36,813 bases of DNA from Defluviitaleaceae bacterium (GTDB lineage Bacteria > Bacillota > Clostridia > Lachnospirales > WQUN01), in NCBI GenBank assembly GCA_009785615.1, contig WQVX01000010.1, positions 1 to 36,813 of the forward strand, read 5' to 3'. Every line of letters starts with the position of its first letter. Position 1 is the stretch's first letter. Position numbers and translations under genes: made by a program. The notes beneath the pieces were generated by a model that did no database searches, had not been told where the DNA came from, and worked only from the letters and a program-made list of their open reading frames with translations. Shown piece after piece: positions 8,192 to 14,952 of this stretch.

Positions 8192-8220
8192 TTGTAAATG
8201 TCGCTAAAATGGGGTATAAT
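8192..8220 (+). promoter_or_regulatory. sigma-A promoter of the second tmRNA
   Basis: TTGTAA (8192-8197), exactly 17 bases, then TATAAT (8215-8220). The predicted start falls near 8227, some 18 bases before the mature tmRNA 5' end at 8245. The promoter shows that the second tmRNA is an independent transcription unit rather than a broken duplicate. Confidence 0.8.
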
Positions 8221-8244
8221 CTTACCAGCGTAATAAAATCGTTC

Positions 8245-8610
8245 GGGGACGTAATGGTTTCGACGGGGGTTTTGAAAATAGGGATAGCCATCCACAGCGG
8301 TAACTGTGAAAAACTGCCAACCTTAAAAAAGAAACGACAATAATAATTACGCATTTGCGGCTTAATTAAAGCCGTGGTCGGCTCGGGGAGTCCTGCATAC
8401 CCGAATCCCGGCCTCGATATGTGGGGAACTTTTCCGCCCGTAGCTTTGAAGCGGTAAAAGATTAAAAAGCTACCGAAGCCTTTCGCGTGTCGGTTCGCGT
8501 AAGGAATAGGGAACACGTTGGGTAACGCCCGACACCAAATAAACCAACTATGATGGTAGAAGTCTTTATCTATGAGCTTTCGGACTCGGGTTCAACTCCC
8601 GACGTCTCCA
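8245..8610 (+). ncRNA. ssrA: second, complete tmRNA gene inside the island
   Basis: This is a full tmRNA of 366 bases, 20 longer than the chromosomal copy. GGGGACG at 8245 pairs with CGTCTCC at 8603-8609. The T arm is TCGGG-TTCAACT-CCCGA, and the 5' core GTAATGGTTTCGACGGGG is identical to the chromosomal copy. The tag frame ends at TAA 8363-8365 and reads DNNNYAFAA, differing from the chromosomal DNNNLAFAA by Leu to Tyr. The two genes diverge strongly in loops and pseudoknots but keep the acceptor pairing, so this is a functional-looking paralog or transferred copy, not a recent duplication. The 3' flank (atccaattc) does not match the island core repeats. I see no terminator after it. Confidence 0.93.
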
Positions 8611-8647
8611 TCCAATTCTTGCCATTTTAGAGGATGGACAAAAAAAT

Positions 8648-8911
8648 ATGGATTTTGGTCAGTGGAAGAAGGGAAGTGATTTTGTGCCTAAACCTCTTGA
8701 AGTCGGATATACTGATGATATACCCCAAATATTTGCTAGAGGTGTAGTCATGGAAAAACCAACCTATAAACCGCTTGACTTGGGAAAAATTAAGGACAAG
8801 AAAAGTGTTTTGATTTCTACAGAAGAAGCGTTGAAAGACGTTACCCCTATTGAATGGGATGCAGATGTTTTGAATGGAAATAAGCAAGTGATACTCGTTG
8901 AGAAAAAATAA
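8648..8911 (+). CDS. small hypothetical protein, possible antitoxin partner
   Basis: The protein has 87 residues if ATG 8648 is used, or 76 if GTG 8684 is used, which has GAAGGGAAGTG just upstream and gives MPKPLEVGYTDDIPQIF. It is acidic and polar, with no membrane segment and no family I recognise. Its middle (KPTYKPLDLGKIKDKKSVLIS) and EALKDVTPIEW could be an unstructured binding tail. It ends 19 bases before the next gene, and both follow the second tmRNA with no terminator between. The two-gene layout, small first partner then a roughly 130-residue second one, is that of a toxin-antitoxin pair, but this is only contextual. Confidence 0.55.
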   Translation: MDFGQWKKGSDFVPKPLEVGYTDDIPQIFARGVVMEKPTYKPLDLGKIKDKKSVLISTEEALKDVTPIEWDADVLNGNKQVILVEKK

Positions 8912-8930
8912 CTGCTTGCAGGAGTAACTT

Positions 8931-9329
8931 ATGTGTACCATTGGGGATATAATATTGATTAAATCATATCAACATAAGGGGCGTGCTTTGTCGAAGCACT
9001 CCTTTGTTGTGTTGAGCGTTGAGTCCGGCAAGATAGAAGGGCTTGACTATGATTTTGTCTGTAATGTCCTTTCTTCCTTTAAGAACGAGCAACAAAGAGC
9101 CAAAAAGTTAGGTTTTCTGGGCAATTTTGAAATAACCCATGTAGATAGTTCCATCGTACAAGGCAACACAAGAGACGGCTATGCGAAAGCCGAACAATTA
9201 TACTATTTCAATCGAGACAAAACAGATTATACCATTATCGGGAAACTCCATGAAGATGTGTTTAATCGTCTCGTTGAATTTATAGAAAACTTGGATGTGC
9301 CGTTGGAACACATCACGGATAATTTGTAA
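8931..9329 (+). CDS. PemK/MazF-like fold candidate, unknown function
   Basis: The protein has 132 residues, with start ATG 8931 preceded by CAGGAG. The N-terminal stretch GDIILIKSYQHKGRALSKHS followed by FVVLSVESG resembles the opening beta strands of MazF/PemK or ToxN-like RNases (GDIvlv, then a basic loop, then VLS). The rest, including QQRAKKLGFLGNF and the C-terminal helix VFNRLVEFIENL, does not match a family I can name. With the small upstream gene it could be a toxin-antitoxin pair. Without a structural comparison this remains a guess. It ends 7 bases before the palindrome at 9336, so it is the last gene of the first module. Confidence 0.5.
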   Translation: MCTIGDIILIKSYQHKGRALSKHSFVVLSVESGKIEGLDYDFVCNVLSSFKNEQQRAKKLGFLGNFEITHVDSSIVQGNTRDGYAKAEQLYYFNRDKTDYTIIGKLHEDVFNRLVEFIENLDVPLEHITDNL

Positions 9330-9335
9330 TATAGT

Positions 9336-9472
9336 CGTGGATTTAGAATGTGGTGGTTGTACTTTTTTTGACCAACACCACCACAAACAGTAACCACGTA
9401 CAAAAATAATGTCGTGGATACCGATATAGGCGTTCCGTCTCCATAAACGAAATCCACGACGCAAATGTTGTG
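9336..9472 (+). repeat. island repeat 2: palindrome plus ssrA-derived core (attR-like)
   Basis: The unit begins with an imperfect palindrome (9336-9398: CGTGGATT and TGTGGTGG against CCACCACA and AACCACG). Then comes gtcgtggataccgatatagg (9411-9430) and the core CCGTCTCCATAAA at 9435-9447. The right flank, through 9472, matches the ssrA flank 4996-5020. This makes it the natural right boundary of the first module (about 4.45 kb). The upstream part is shared with the units at 10721 and 14953. Confidence 0.7.
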
Positions 9473-9520
9473 TCGTGGATTTAGGCAGGGCTGGTTTGTC
9501 TCCGCAATCGAAATTCTCGA
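9471..9520 (+). repeat. island repeat 2b: degenerate second core
   Basis: Another half-site follows at once. TGTCGTGGATTTAGGCAGGG resembles the left flank of the 14014 core (gtcgtggattcagacaaggg). GTCTCC at 9498-9503 is followed by gcaatcgaaattctcga, a decayed version of the ssrA right flank. The two cores are 63 bases apart with nothing between them, as expected for tandem attachment sites or for a module that was lost. Confidence 0.5.
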
Positions 9521-9643
9521 TATAAAATTTAAATTACGGATATTGATTTGGAAAGTTTTCCAAGCCTAGACAATAAAATTTTGTATTTGCATTTTTATCA
9601 TTCGATTTTCATTATTCATGTTAAATTTGAGGGGGTGTATCAG

Positions 9644-10636
9644 TTGAATTTTCCAACTCAAAGTCACAGTCAAAAAATGGGACGCGCTGGTGAGTCTCGT
9701 TGGGCTGACTTTGTGGTAAATTCGTTAGGTTGCATCTATCACAAGATAGATGGCTCTGACGATTTTGGATTGGATGGTCACATAGAACTTGTTGATGATG
9801 GTTTAGTTACAGGAAAACTCGTAGCCATGCAAGTGAAACATGGTGACTCTTATTTTTCTCATAAAACTTCATTAGGTTATAAGTATATTGCAAAGGATAA
9901 ATACTTGAATTACTACCTGAATGCCCCATCTGCCGTATTCATCGTGATTATGAGTGGGGATTTTTCCGAGATGCTATGGGTGAAATTTGACATACAGAAT
10001 ATATTTCCATATGGAAAAAATTCGTGGTGGATAGAGATTCCGAATACAAATAACTTACTATCAAATTTTAAACAGCATTTGTTTTCTGTTGCAGGACGTG
10101 CTTTCGATTATTCCGAAACAATTAACTATTTTAAAACTTTGAATTTGAGTCTCAACAAGGCAGACAATCTTACTATTGGTATCAGCAAAAAAGAAGTAGA
10201 TACCTTAGATTTTACAGGGGTTCTATCAACGTTTTCGCACATTTCTAAAAATGTAGCATTTAGAAATAAGTTCAGGTCGTCTTGTTCAGTTTGTTTTCCG
10301 CAGTACACTGATGACCCAAGAGAACTCTATCAAATTCCCGAGGTTGTTTGTTGGATTAGGCAAACCATAGAATTAGACATTCCATGGTTTTACTTTTTAA
10401 GTATGGATAGTCATTCTGGTATAAAAATAATACTCCTTTCCTGTGTAATTGTTGAATCACAAAAAAAAATAGACAACTCCATGCACGTACAAATAGACAA
10501 TGAATCGTTATCGGAATTTTTAATTACTGCTTTTCTCAACCTCAATACATTTACAGAAAAATATGGGGTAAATTTAGAAATAAATAAAGAGCTGTCAAAG
10601 AAAATTGCGAAATTTTTAGTTTATGGATTGAGTTAA
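9644..10636 (+). CDS. DUF4365 (PD-(D/E)XK-like) protein
   Basis: This 330-residue protein has an N-terminal DUF4365-type nuclease-like domain. GRAGESRWADF carries Glu17, GSDDFGLDGHIEL carries Asp44, and KLVAMQVKHGDSY carries the Q63-x-K65 pair that replaces the usual E-x-K of the PD-(D/E)XK fold. The C-terminal 200 residues are unassigned. I chose TTG 9644 because GAGGGGGTG lies 6 bases upstream; upstream in-frame codons give no sensible protein. DUF4365 proteins are frequent single genes in defence islands, but their target is not established. It is the only gene of its module, between cores at 9498 and 10820. No dedicated promoter is obvious. Confidence 0.75.
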   Translation: MNFPTQSHSQKMGRAGESRWADFVVNSLGCIYHKIDGSDDFGLDGHIELVDDGLVTGKLVAMQVKHGDSYFSHKTSLGYKYIAKDKYLNYYLNAPSAVFIVIMSGDFSEMLWVKFDIQNIFPYGKNSWWIEIPNTNNLLSNFKQHLFSVAGRAFDYSETINYFKTLNLSLNKADNLTIGISKKEVDTLDFTGVLSTFSHISKNVAFRNKFRSSCSVCFPQYTDDPRELYQIPEVVCWIRQTIELDIPWFYFLSMDSHSGIKIILLSCVIVESQKKIDNSMHVQIDNESLSEFLITAFLNLNTFTEKYGVNLEINKELSKKIAKFLVYGLS

Positions 10637-10720
10637 ATATTTGCGGTATTGAGTAGCCACAGCCCATAGTGACAATCCTTTTGTGAAAGAAATTGCACGG
10701 GCGTGGAAATCGATTTTGCC

Positions 10721-10933
10721 CGTGGTTACTGAACACGGTGGTTGCAACTTTTTCTATCGACACCACCACAAACAATAACCACGTACAAAATTTAAGTCGT
10801 GGATACCGATATAGGCATTCCGTCTCCATAAAAGGCTTCCTCGACGGAAAGGTTGAAGGGGCGTGTTTATTGGGTTTCCGGCAATTCAAAAATAGCCCTG
10901 TGATTATATGAAAATTTTTGCAGGGCTATCTTT
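10721..10933 (+). repeat. island repeat 3: palindrome, core and terminator-like tail
   Basis: The palindrome is CGTGGTTACTGAAC...CAATAACCACG (10721-10783). It is followed by gtcgtggataccgatatagg and the core CCGTCTCCATAAA (10820-10832). A different right flank follows: aggcttcctcgacggaaagg, a G-rich stretch and tttccggcaattcaaaa. It ends in a hairpin, AAAATAGCCCTG (10889-10900) with CAGGGCTATCTTT (10921-10933). The same right flank follows the cores at 14014 and 15053. An open frame beginning at 10908 starts inside the hairpin loop, so I do not call it a gene. The interval 10637-10720 is noncoding. Confidence 0.7.
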
Positions 10934-11101
10934 GAAAGACTATATTGATATCAATGAAAATCATCAATGCACACTTAACGAATACCGCAAATACAGGGTT
11001 TGCTTGAGTGTAGGAAACATTGATTTTACAGGTTTCTCTGAAAATCAATGCAAGTTCCGACTATCACCTACGAAATTGCAGGAGAGTAAGATGAGCAAAA
11101 T

Positions 11102-11382
11102 TTGGAACGGTATATGTTGCTATCACCTTCGGCAAACAGAGCAAAGTCGTGGACATGTGAGCATTGTGAAAATTGGGAGCAAAAAGACATTGTATTTTGT
11201 CTAAAATGTTTTTGTGGGCGCACCCGGAGAATTATGAACATATTGCAGGTGAACAGCAACGGGTTATTGTTGTTATGTTTACCGGGGATGAAATTGAGGA
11301 TTATAATCGTCTAATCGAAATGGCAGGTAAAGAAAATGCACAGCAAGCAATTAAGGATATTATTCATGATAGCTTGACATAG
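11102..11382 (+). pseudogene. frameshifted zinc-ribbon gene relic
   Basis: Two frames read through into one plausible protein. The first, RYMLLSPSANRAKSWTCEHC then ENWEQKDIVFCLKCF, runs to about 11210. The second, WAHPENYEHIAGEQQRVIVV and on to IHDSLT, ends at the stop at 11380-11382. The switch lies at the tttttg run around 11209-11214. CEHC and CLKC would make a four-cysteine zinc site. I recall similar CxxC/WAxPExYxHIA arrangements at the ends of clostridial accessory proteins but cannot name the family. No good start is present, so the N-terminal part is missing as well. It sits between repeat 3 and the gene at 11451. Confidence 0.5.
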
Positions 11383-11450
11383 TTTCTTGCGTTTTTGTGA
11401 GATATAGCGAAATACAATTGGTGACGCATCTGTAACTTGGAGGGAAATTG

Positions 11451-12701
11451 ATGAAAGAAATGTATAATTCAAGACCAATAATTAGCAATATCGCAAAGAA
11501 TGAACTTGTCAAATCACTGAGTCATCATGGTATATCTTGTAAATTTAGTTTTTCTGAAAATGAATTAGCGGATTTTATTGATGATTTATTGACTAATAAG
11601 AAAATCAACAAAAGTACTATAGACAAAATTTACTATGAATTGATTTACTTTGGACAACATAAGTGTTGTTATTTAAGTGAGTTTGAAGAATTTAACGACG
11701 AATCATTACAATATGGAAAGGCCGTGTTGGAAAAAAATTTCGGCATAACAAAACCATTTGTTGATTTTATGTTGGCACTTTCAAGAGGGGAAAAGATTGT
11801 TGCACTCGAATATTGCTATGACGAAAAATCTTTAGATGCTATAAAATTTGTTTTCAGAAAAGAAATTAAAACTACTATTGAAAACGAAATTAAGGTCAGA
11901 TATGCGTTTATACCTATCATAATTCAAATCCCACAAAAAAGAGTTATAGTTATGGTAAACCCTAAAAGAGATGGAGCAAAAGAAAAGGAACATGTATTTT
12001 CTCATATCGCAAAGGAATATCTTGATAGAATAAAATCTATTTTCAATTTGAAATGGGTAGAAATACGAAATAAGTATGCCCAGTATAATCATTGTATTAC
12101 TTTGAATTTCACAAACGAAATATGTCATTTAGCAATGGGTAGACCAAATGAATTAGTTGAGGAGAATCTGAAGGAGACTATAGAGTTGTCCTCAAAGACC
12201 ATTGAAAATTTTCTTGAAACTTATAAGGACATTACTTGCTTGAGTGAGAAGCGTCAACAATCAAGTCTATTAAATATTTACGAAAGCATACAGTCTGTCA
12301 TTGAAAATGCTGTAATTTCAAACTATATCGTAGAAAATGGTAAAGGGATAAGTGTAAACTCTAAAATTGGATATATGTCCTACATAAAGTTTCATGACAG
12401 AACAAACAGTCTTATGAGAATGCGCGGCGAATACTATAAACCAATTACAGATTCGGAAACATTTCTTTCTTTGCGTAATGACTTGAAAAAGTACCGTGAA
12501 ATATCGGCAATAAGGATAAAGTGGTTGGTAGAGGGTATGAAATTTGATGTTAAATATGAACTTGAAAATATGACCACTTTAGTGCTTCGCTTTTATCATG
12601 AATTTTGTGAGGGTGATTACAACAATGCTATCCAAGAATATGAAAAATTTGGACAAGACGCTGTTGCAGAAGTTTGTACAATGGATAAAGTGGAAGCCTG
12701 A
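11451..12701 (+). CDS. unknown protein upstream of the phosphorylase-domain gene
   Basis: This is a 416-residue soluble protein with start ATG 11451; GGAGGG lies 7 bases upstream. It is rich in Lys, Glu and Ile and predicted mostly helical. Short features are YAFIPIIIQIPQKRVIVMVN (a likely beta hairpin region), HVFSHIAKEYLDRIKSIF and EYEKFGQDAVAEV near the end. I recognise no domain. It ends at TGA 12699-12701, while the next open frame already runs in another register from 12598. Reading through with a +1 slip at GCC-TGA-A would give one chain of about 800 residues ending in the phosphorylase domain. The N-terminal part may be the sensor or scaffold of that unit (inference). Confidence 0.7.
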   Translation: MKEMYNSRPIISNIAKNELVKSLSHHGISCKFSFSENELADFIDDLLTNKKINKSTIDKIYYELIYFGQHKCCYLSEFEEFNDESLQYGKAVLEKNFGITKPFVDFMLALSRGEKIVALEYCYDEKSLDAIKFVFRKEIKTTIENEIKVRYAFIPIIIQIPQKRVIVMVNPKRDGAKEKEHVFSHIAKEYLDRIKSIFNLKWVEIRNKYAQYNHCITLNFTNEICHLAMGRPNELVEENLKETIELSSKTIENFLETYKDITCLSEKRQQSSLLNIYESIQSVIENAVISNYIVENGKGISVNSKIGYMSYIKFHDRTNSLMRMRGEYYKPITDSETFLSLRNDLKKYREISAIRIKWLVEGMKFDVKYELENMTTLVLRFYHEFCEGDYNNAIQEYEKFGQDAVAEVCTMDKVEA

Positions 12702-13875
12702 AGAAGAATTGATTGCACTAACGCCAATAACATTTGCAAATGACGCAAAAATAGCCATTGAAGCGTCAAATAAGTTTTTTAAGGAACTCTGTGAGATTAG
12801 TCTTGCGAAACCTAAGCCAAGAATGAAATGTAACAATTGTGGTGATATAATCACATTTGACGGTAAAGATAGTGATATTTATATTTGTGAAATATGTGAT
12901 GACGAAATAAGTATGGATTATCAAGATTTAGATAATGTCGTTTATTCTGTGGATAAGAAGGACTTTAAGAACGCTAGTTTTTCTACACAGACTGAAATAT
13001 TAAAAACTTTCAGATCAGAAAAAAACAGTACTGATAAAACAGAATGCTTGACCATGCCGGAGAATACAGATGTGATTGAGGTGAACCATGTGAAAATTGC
13101 AATAATAACCGCCTTGGAAAAAGAGCTGAATCCTTTACTTAGTTTAATTATTGATGGTGAATCAAGGGGAAATGGTGTATATACATATCACGAGGGGTTT
13201 CTTTTTAATGGTGATAATAGGATTTCTGTAGTTGCAGCACATTGTCATAGCATGGGAATGGTTGCCACGACTGGATTAACAATGGATATTATTCATAAAT
13301 ATAAACCAGAATATCTCGCTATGATTGGCATGGCAGCGTCTTTAAAAGCGCGAAGTCATCATGGATACGGTGATATTTTAATACCTTCAAGCATACTGGA
13401 CTATGGAAGCGGGAAGATTGTCGAAGATAACGGAAGCGGTAAAAGTTTTCTTTTTGAACCCTATATGTTGGATTTAGATGCGGGTTTGATGAATAAACTC
13501 ACAAATTTTAAACGCACTCAAGATGTTCACAGGGATATAAAAGATTTATTTGGTAAAGTCGCAACTACTCCTAATACAGAGTTAAAATTGGATATAGGAG
13601 TAATGGCTTCAGGTAGTGCAGTTGTTGCAAGTAAAGGTTTTTCTGATGAAATGATAACACCGCAACATAGAAAAATAATAGGAATCGACATGGAAGTATA
13701 CGGCATGTTTCATGCCTGCAGGTACAATGATACAGAATGTAAGCCAAAGTGCTTTGCAATGAAATCGGTGGTAGATTATGCTGATAATGAAAAATCTGAT
13801 AAATTTCATGATTATGCCTGTTTTGTTAGCGCGAATGCTATTCAGCGATTTGCTTTAAACTATTTATGTGAATGA
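12598..13875 (+). CDS. zinc-ribbon plus nucleoside phosphorylase-superfamily protein
   Basis: The open frame ends in a PNP/UDP/MTA-nucleosidase fold: KIAIITALEKELNPLL, MIGMAASLKARSHHGYGDI, MASGSAVVASKGF, GIDMEVYGMFHAC, then KSVVDYADNEKSDKFHDYAC. Such domains cleave nucleosides or NAD-like substrates, and close relatives act as effectors in anti-phage systems. Before it lies a zinc ribbon (MKCNNCGDI, about 18 residues, CEICDDE). The true start is uncertain. The first 104 bases overlap the upstream gene and have no ribosome binding site. GTG 13090, with GAGGTG 6 bases before it, would give a standalone phosphorylase of 262 residues beginning MKIAIITALEKEL. Either a fusion by frameshift or an internal start is possible. 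Confidence 0.75.
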   Translation: MNFVRVITTMLSKNMKNLDKTLLQKFVQWIKWKPEEELIALTPITFANDAKIAIEASNKFFKELCEISLAKPKPRMKCNNCGDIITFDGKDSDIYICEICDDEISMDYQDLDNVVYSVDKKDFKNASFSTQTEILKTFRSEKNSTDKTECLTMPENTDVIEVNHVKIAIITALEKELNPLLSLIIDGESRGNGVYTYHEGFLFNGDNRISVVAAHCHSMGMVATTGLTMDIIHKYKPEYLAMIGMAASLKARSHHGYGDILIPSSILDYGSGKIVEDNGSGKSFLFEPYMLDLDAGLMNKLTNFKRTQDVHRDIKDLFGKVATTPNTELKLDIGVMASGSAVVASKGFSDEMITPQHRKIIGIDMEVYGMFHACRYNDTECKPKCFAMKSVVDYADNEKSDKFHDYACFVSANAIQRFALNYLCE

Positions 13876-13912
13876 CTTGCTTTATACTATATGAAGTGGT
13901 ACAGTGGGTAAA

Positions 13913-14125
13913 ATTGTGGATTCTGAATATGGTGGTTAAGCCTTTTTAGTCCAACACCACCATAAACAGTAACCACGAACAAAAGTGGTGTCGTGGATTC
14001 AGACAAGGGCACCCCGTCTCCATAAAAGGCTTCCTCGACGGAAAGGTTGAGGGGGCATGTTTATTGGGTTTCCGGCAATTTAAAAATAGCCCTGCATTAC
14101 GAAAAAATTTTGCAAGGCTATTTTT
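13913..14125 (+). repeat. island repeat 4: palindrome, core and terminator-like tail
   Basis: The palindrome spans 13913-13977 (gtggattctgaatatggtgg against caccaccataaacagtaacc). The left flank gtcgtggattcagacaaggg differs from that of repeats 2, 3 and 5. The core CCGTCTCCATAAA is at 14014-14026. The right flank aggcttcctcgacggaaagg matches repeat 3. The tail hairpin is AAAAATAGCC-c-TGCA (14082-14096) with TGCA-a-GGCTATTTTT (14111-14125), ending in five T, so it can act as a terminator. The rest of the 13876-14246 gap holds nothing else I recognise. Confidence 0.7.
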
Positions 14126-14246
14126 GGAAGTACGAATGCTGGGTTTATCAGAAATTTTGTATCGTGAGTGAACTGGTGGTATCTAAGAAAAGTGTGTGAA
14201 CGGTATCTGTAAGATGACCTTTCATTAGTTATAGAATGAAAAAGGA

Positions 14247-14528
14247 ATGAATAAAGTGACAGCATTAAAAAAACAAGCATTTGAACTGCTCCAAGATGTT
14301 CCGGAAGATAAAATGAATTATGTTATACTAATATTAAAAGGGTTGAATGGACTATTAAATAACCAACCCAATTTCAATACGGGGTCGATTACTGAATTAA
14401 ACACGTCTGACGATGCACTTAAAGCGTGGGAAGGTTTTAGACAATATAAAGGAATCATTCCTTGCACGATAGATGAAAAAGCAGAATTATCGAAAGCTAG
14501 GGATGAAAAGTATGCGCGTTCTAATTGA
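14247..14528 (+). CDS. antitoxin of a PIN-toxin pair (VapB-like position)
   Basis: The protein has 93 residues, or 90 if GTG 14256 is used; AAAGGA is too close to ATG 14247 but 9 bases from that GTG. The N-terminal helix TALKKQAFELLQDVPEDKMN followed by ILILKGLNGLL looks like the helical antitoxin type found before PIN toxins in Clostridia. The C-terminal half contains DDALKAWEGFRQYKG, a probable toxin-binding tail. It overlaps the toxin gene by 17 bases, giving coupled translation. These pairs usually autoregulate and act as addiction modules. They are the only protein genes of this module. Confidence 0.75.
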   Translation: MNKVTALKKQAFELLQDVPEDKMNYVILILKGLNGLLNNQPNFNTGSITELNTSDDALKAWEGFRQYKGIIPCTIDEKAELSKARDEKYARSN

Positions 14529-14931
14529 TACTAACGTAATAATGGATTTTATCGTGGAACGAGGGTCTTTTACAAGTGACGCAGAAAAAGTTATTGGTTT
14601 GTGTATAGAAAAACGAATCCCTTGCTGTATTACTGCTCATACTGTACCTAACTTGTTTTATATTCTCCGAAAACACCTATCTATTGAAGAGAGACGAGAT
14701 GTTCTATTGAAAATTTGTAAAATGTTCACAGTAGTTGGCATTGATTCAAATAAATTAGAATCCGCACTGCAAGATTCTAATTTTGAAGATTTTGAGGATT
14801 GCTTACAGGTTCAATGTGCCAAGGATTTTCCGGCAGATTTTATTGTCACAAGAAATGTGAAAGATTTTGCTAATTCGTCTGTATCAGTTTTGGAACCTGT
14901 GAAACTGATAGCAAAATTATCAGAACTATAG
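14512..14931 (+). CDS. PIN-domain toxin (VapC-like RNase)
   Basis: This 139-residue PIN-domain protein starts at ATG 14512 (AGGGAT upstream). The acidic residues typical of the nuclease site are visible: Asp6 in VLIDTNV, Asp93 and Asp96 in FEDFEDCLQ, and Asp109 in ADFIVTRNVKDF. The family cleaves RNA, usually tRNA or rRNA, when freed from its antitoxin. The ITAHTVPNLFYILR segment is the usual central helix. The length is normal. The paired antitoxin immediately upstream and overlapping supports a working type II toxin-antitoxin module. Confidence 0.88.
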   Translation: MRVLIDTNVIMDFIVERGSFTSDAEKVIGLCIEKRIPCCITAHTVPNLFYILRKHLSIEERRDVLLKICKMFTVVGIDSNKLESALQDSNFEDFEDCLQVQCAKDFPADFIVTRNVKDFANSSVSVLEPVKLIAKLSEL

Positions 14932-14952
14932 TGCTAAAATACAAGCTTTACG

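Noticed and set aside
8245-8610. Second tmRNA as a tandem-duplication pseudogene
   Set aside because: It has a consensus promoter, intact acceptor and T arms and an open tag frame, and it is too diverged for a recent duplication.
10908-11204. Plus-strand open frame of 98 codons
   Set aside because: It starts inside the loop of the repeat-3 hairpin and has no ribosome binding site. Its C-terminal part runs out of frame across the zinc-ribbon relic.
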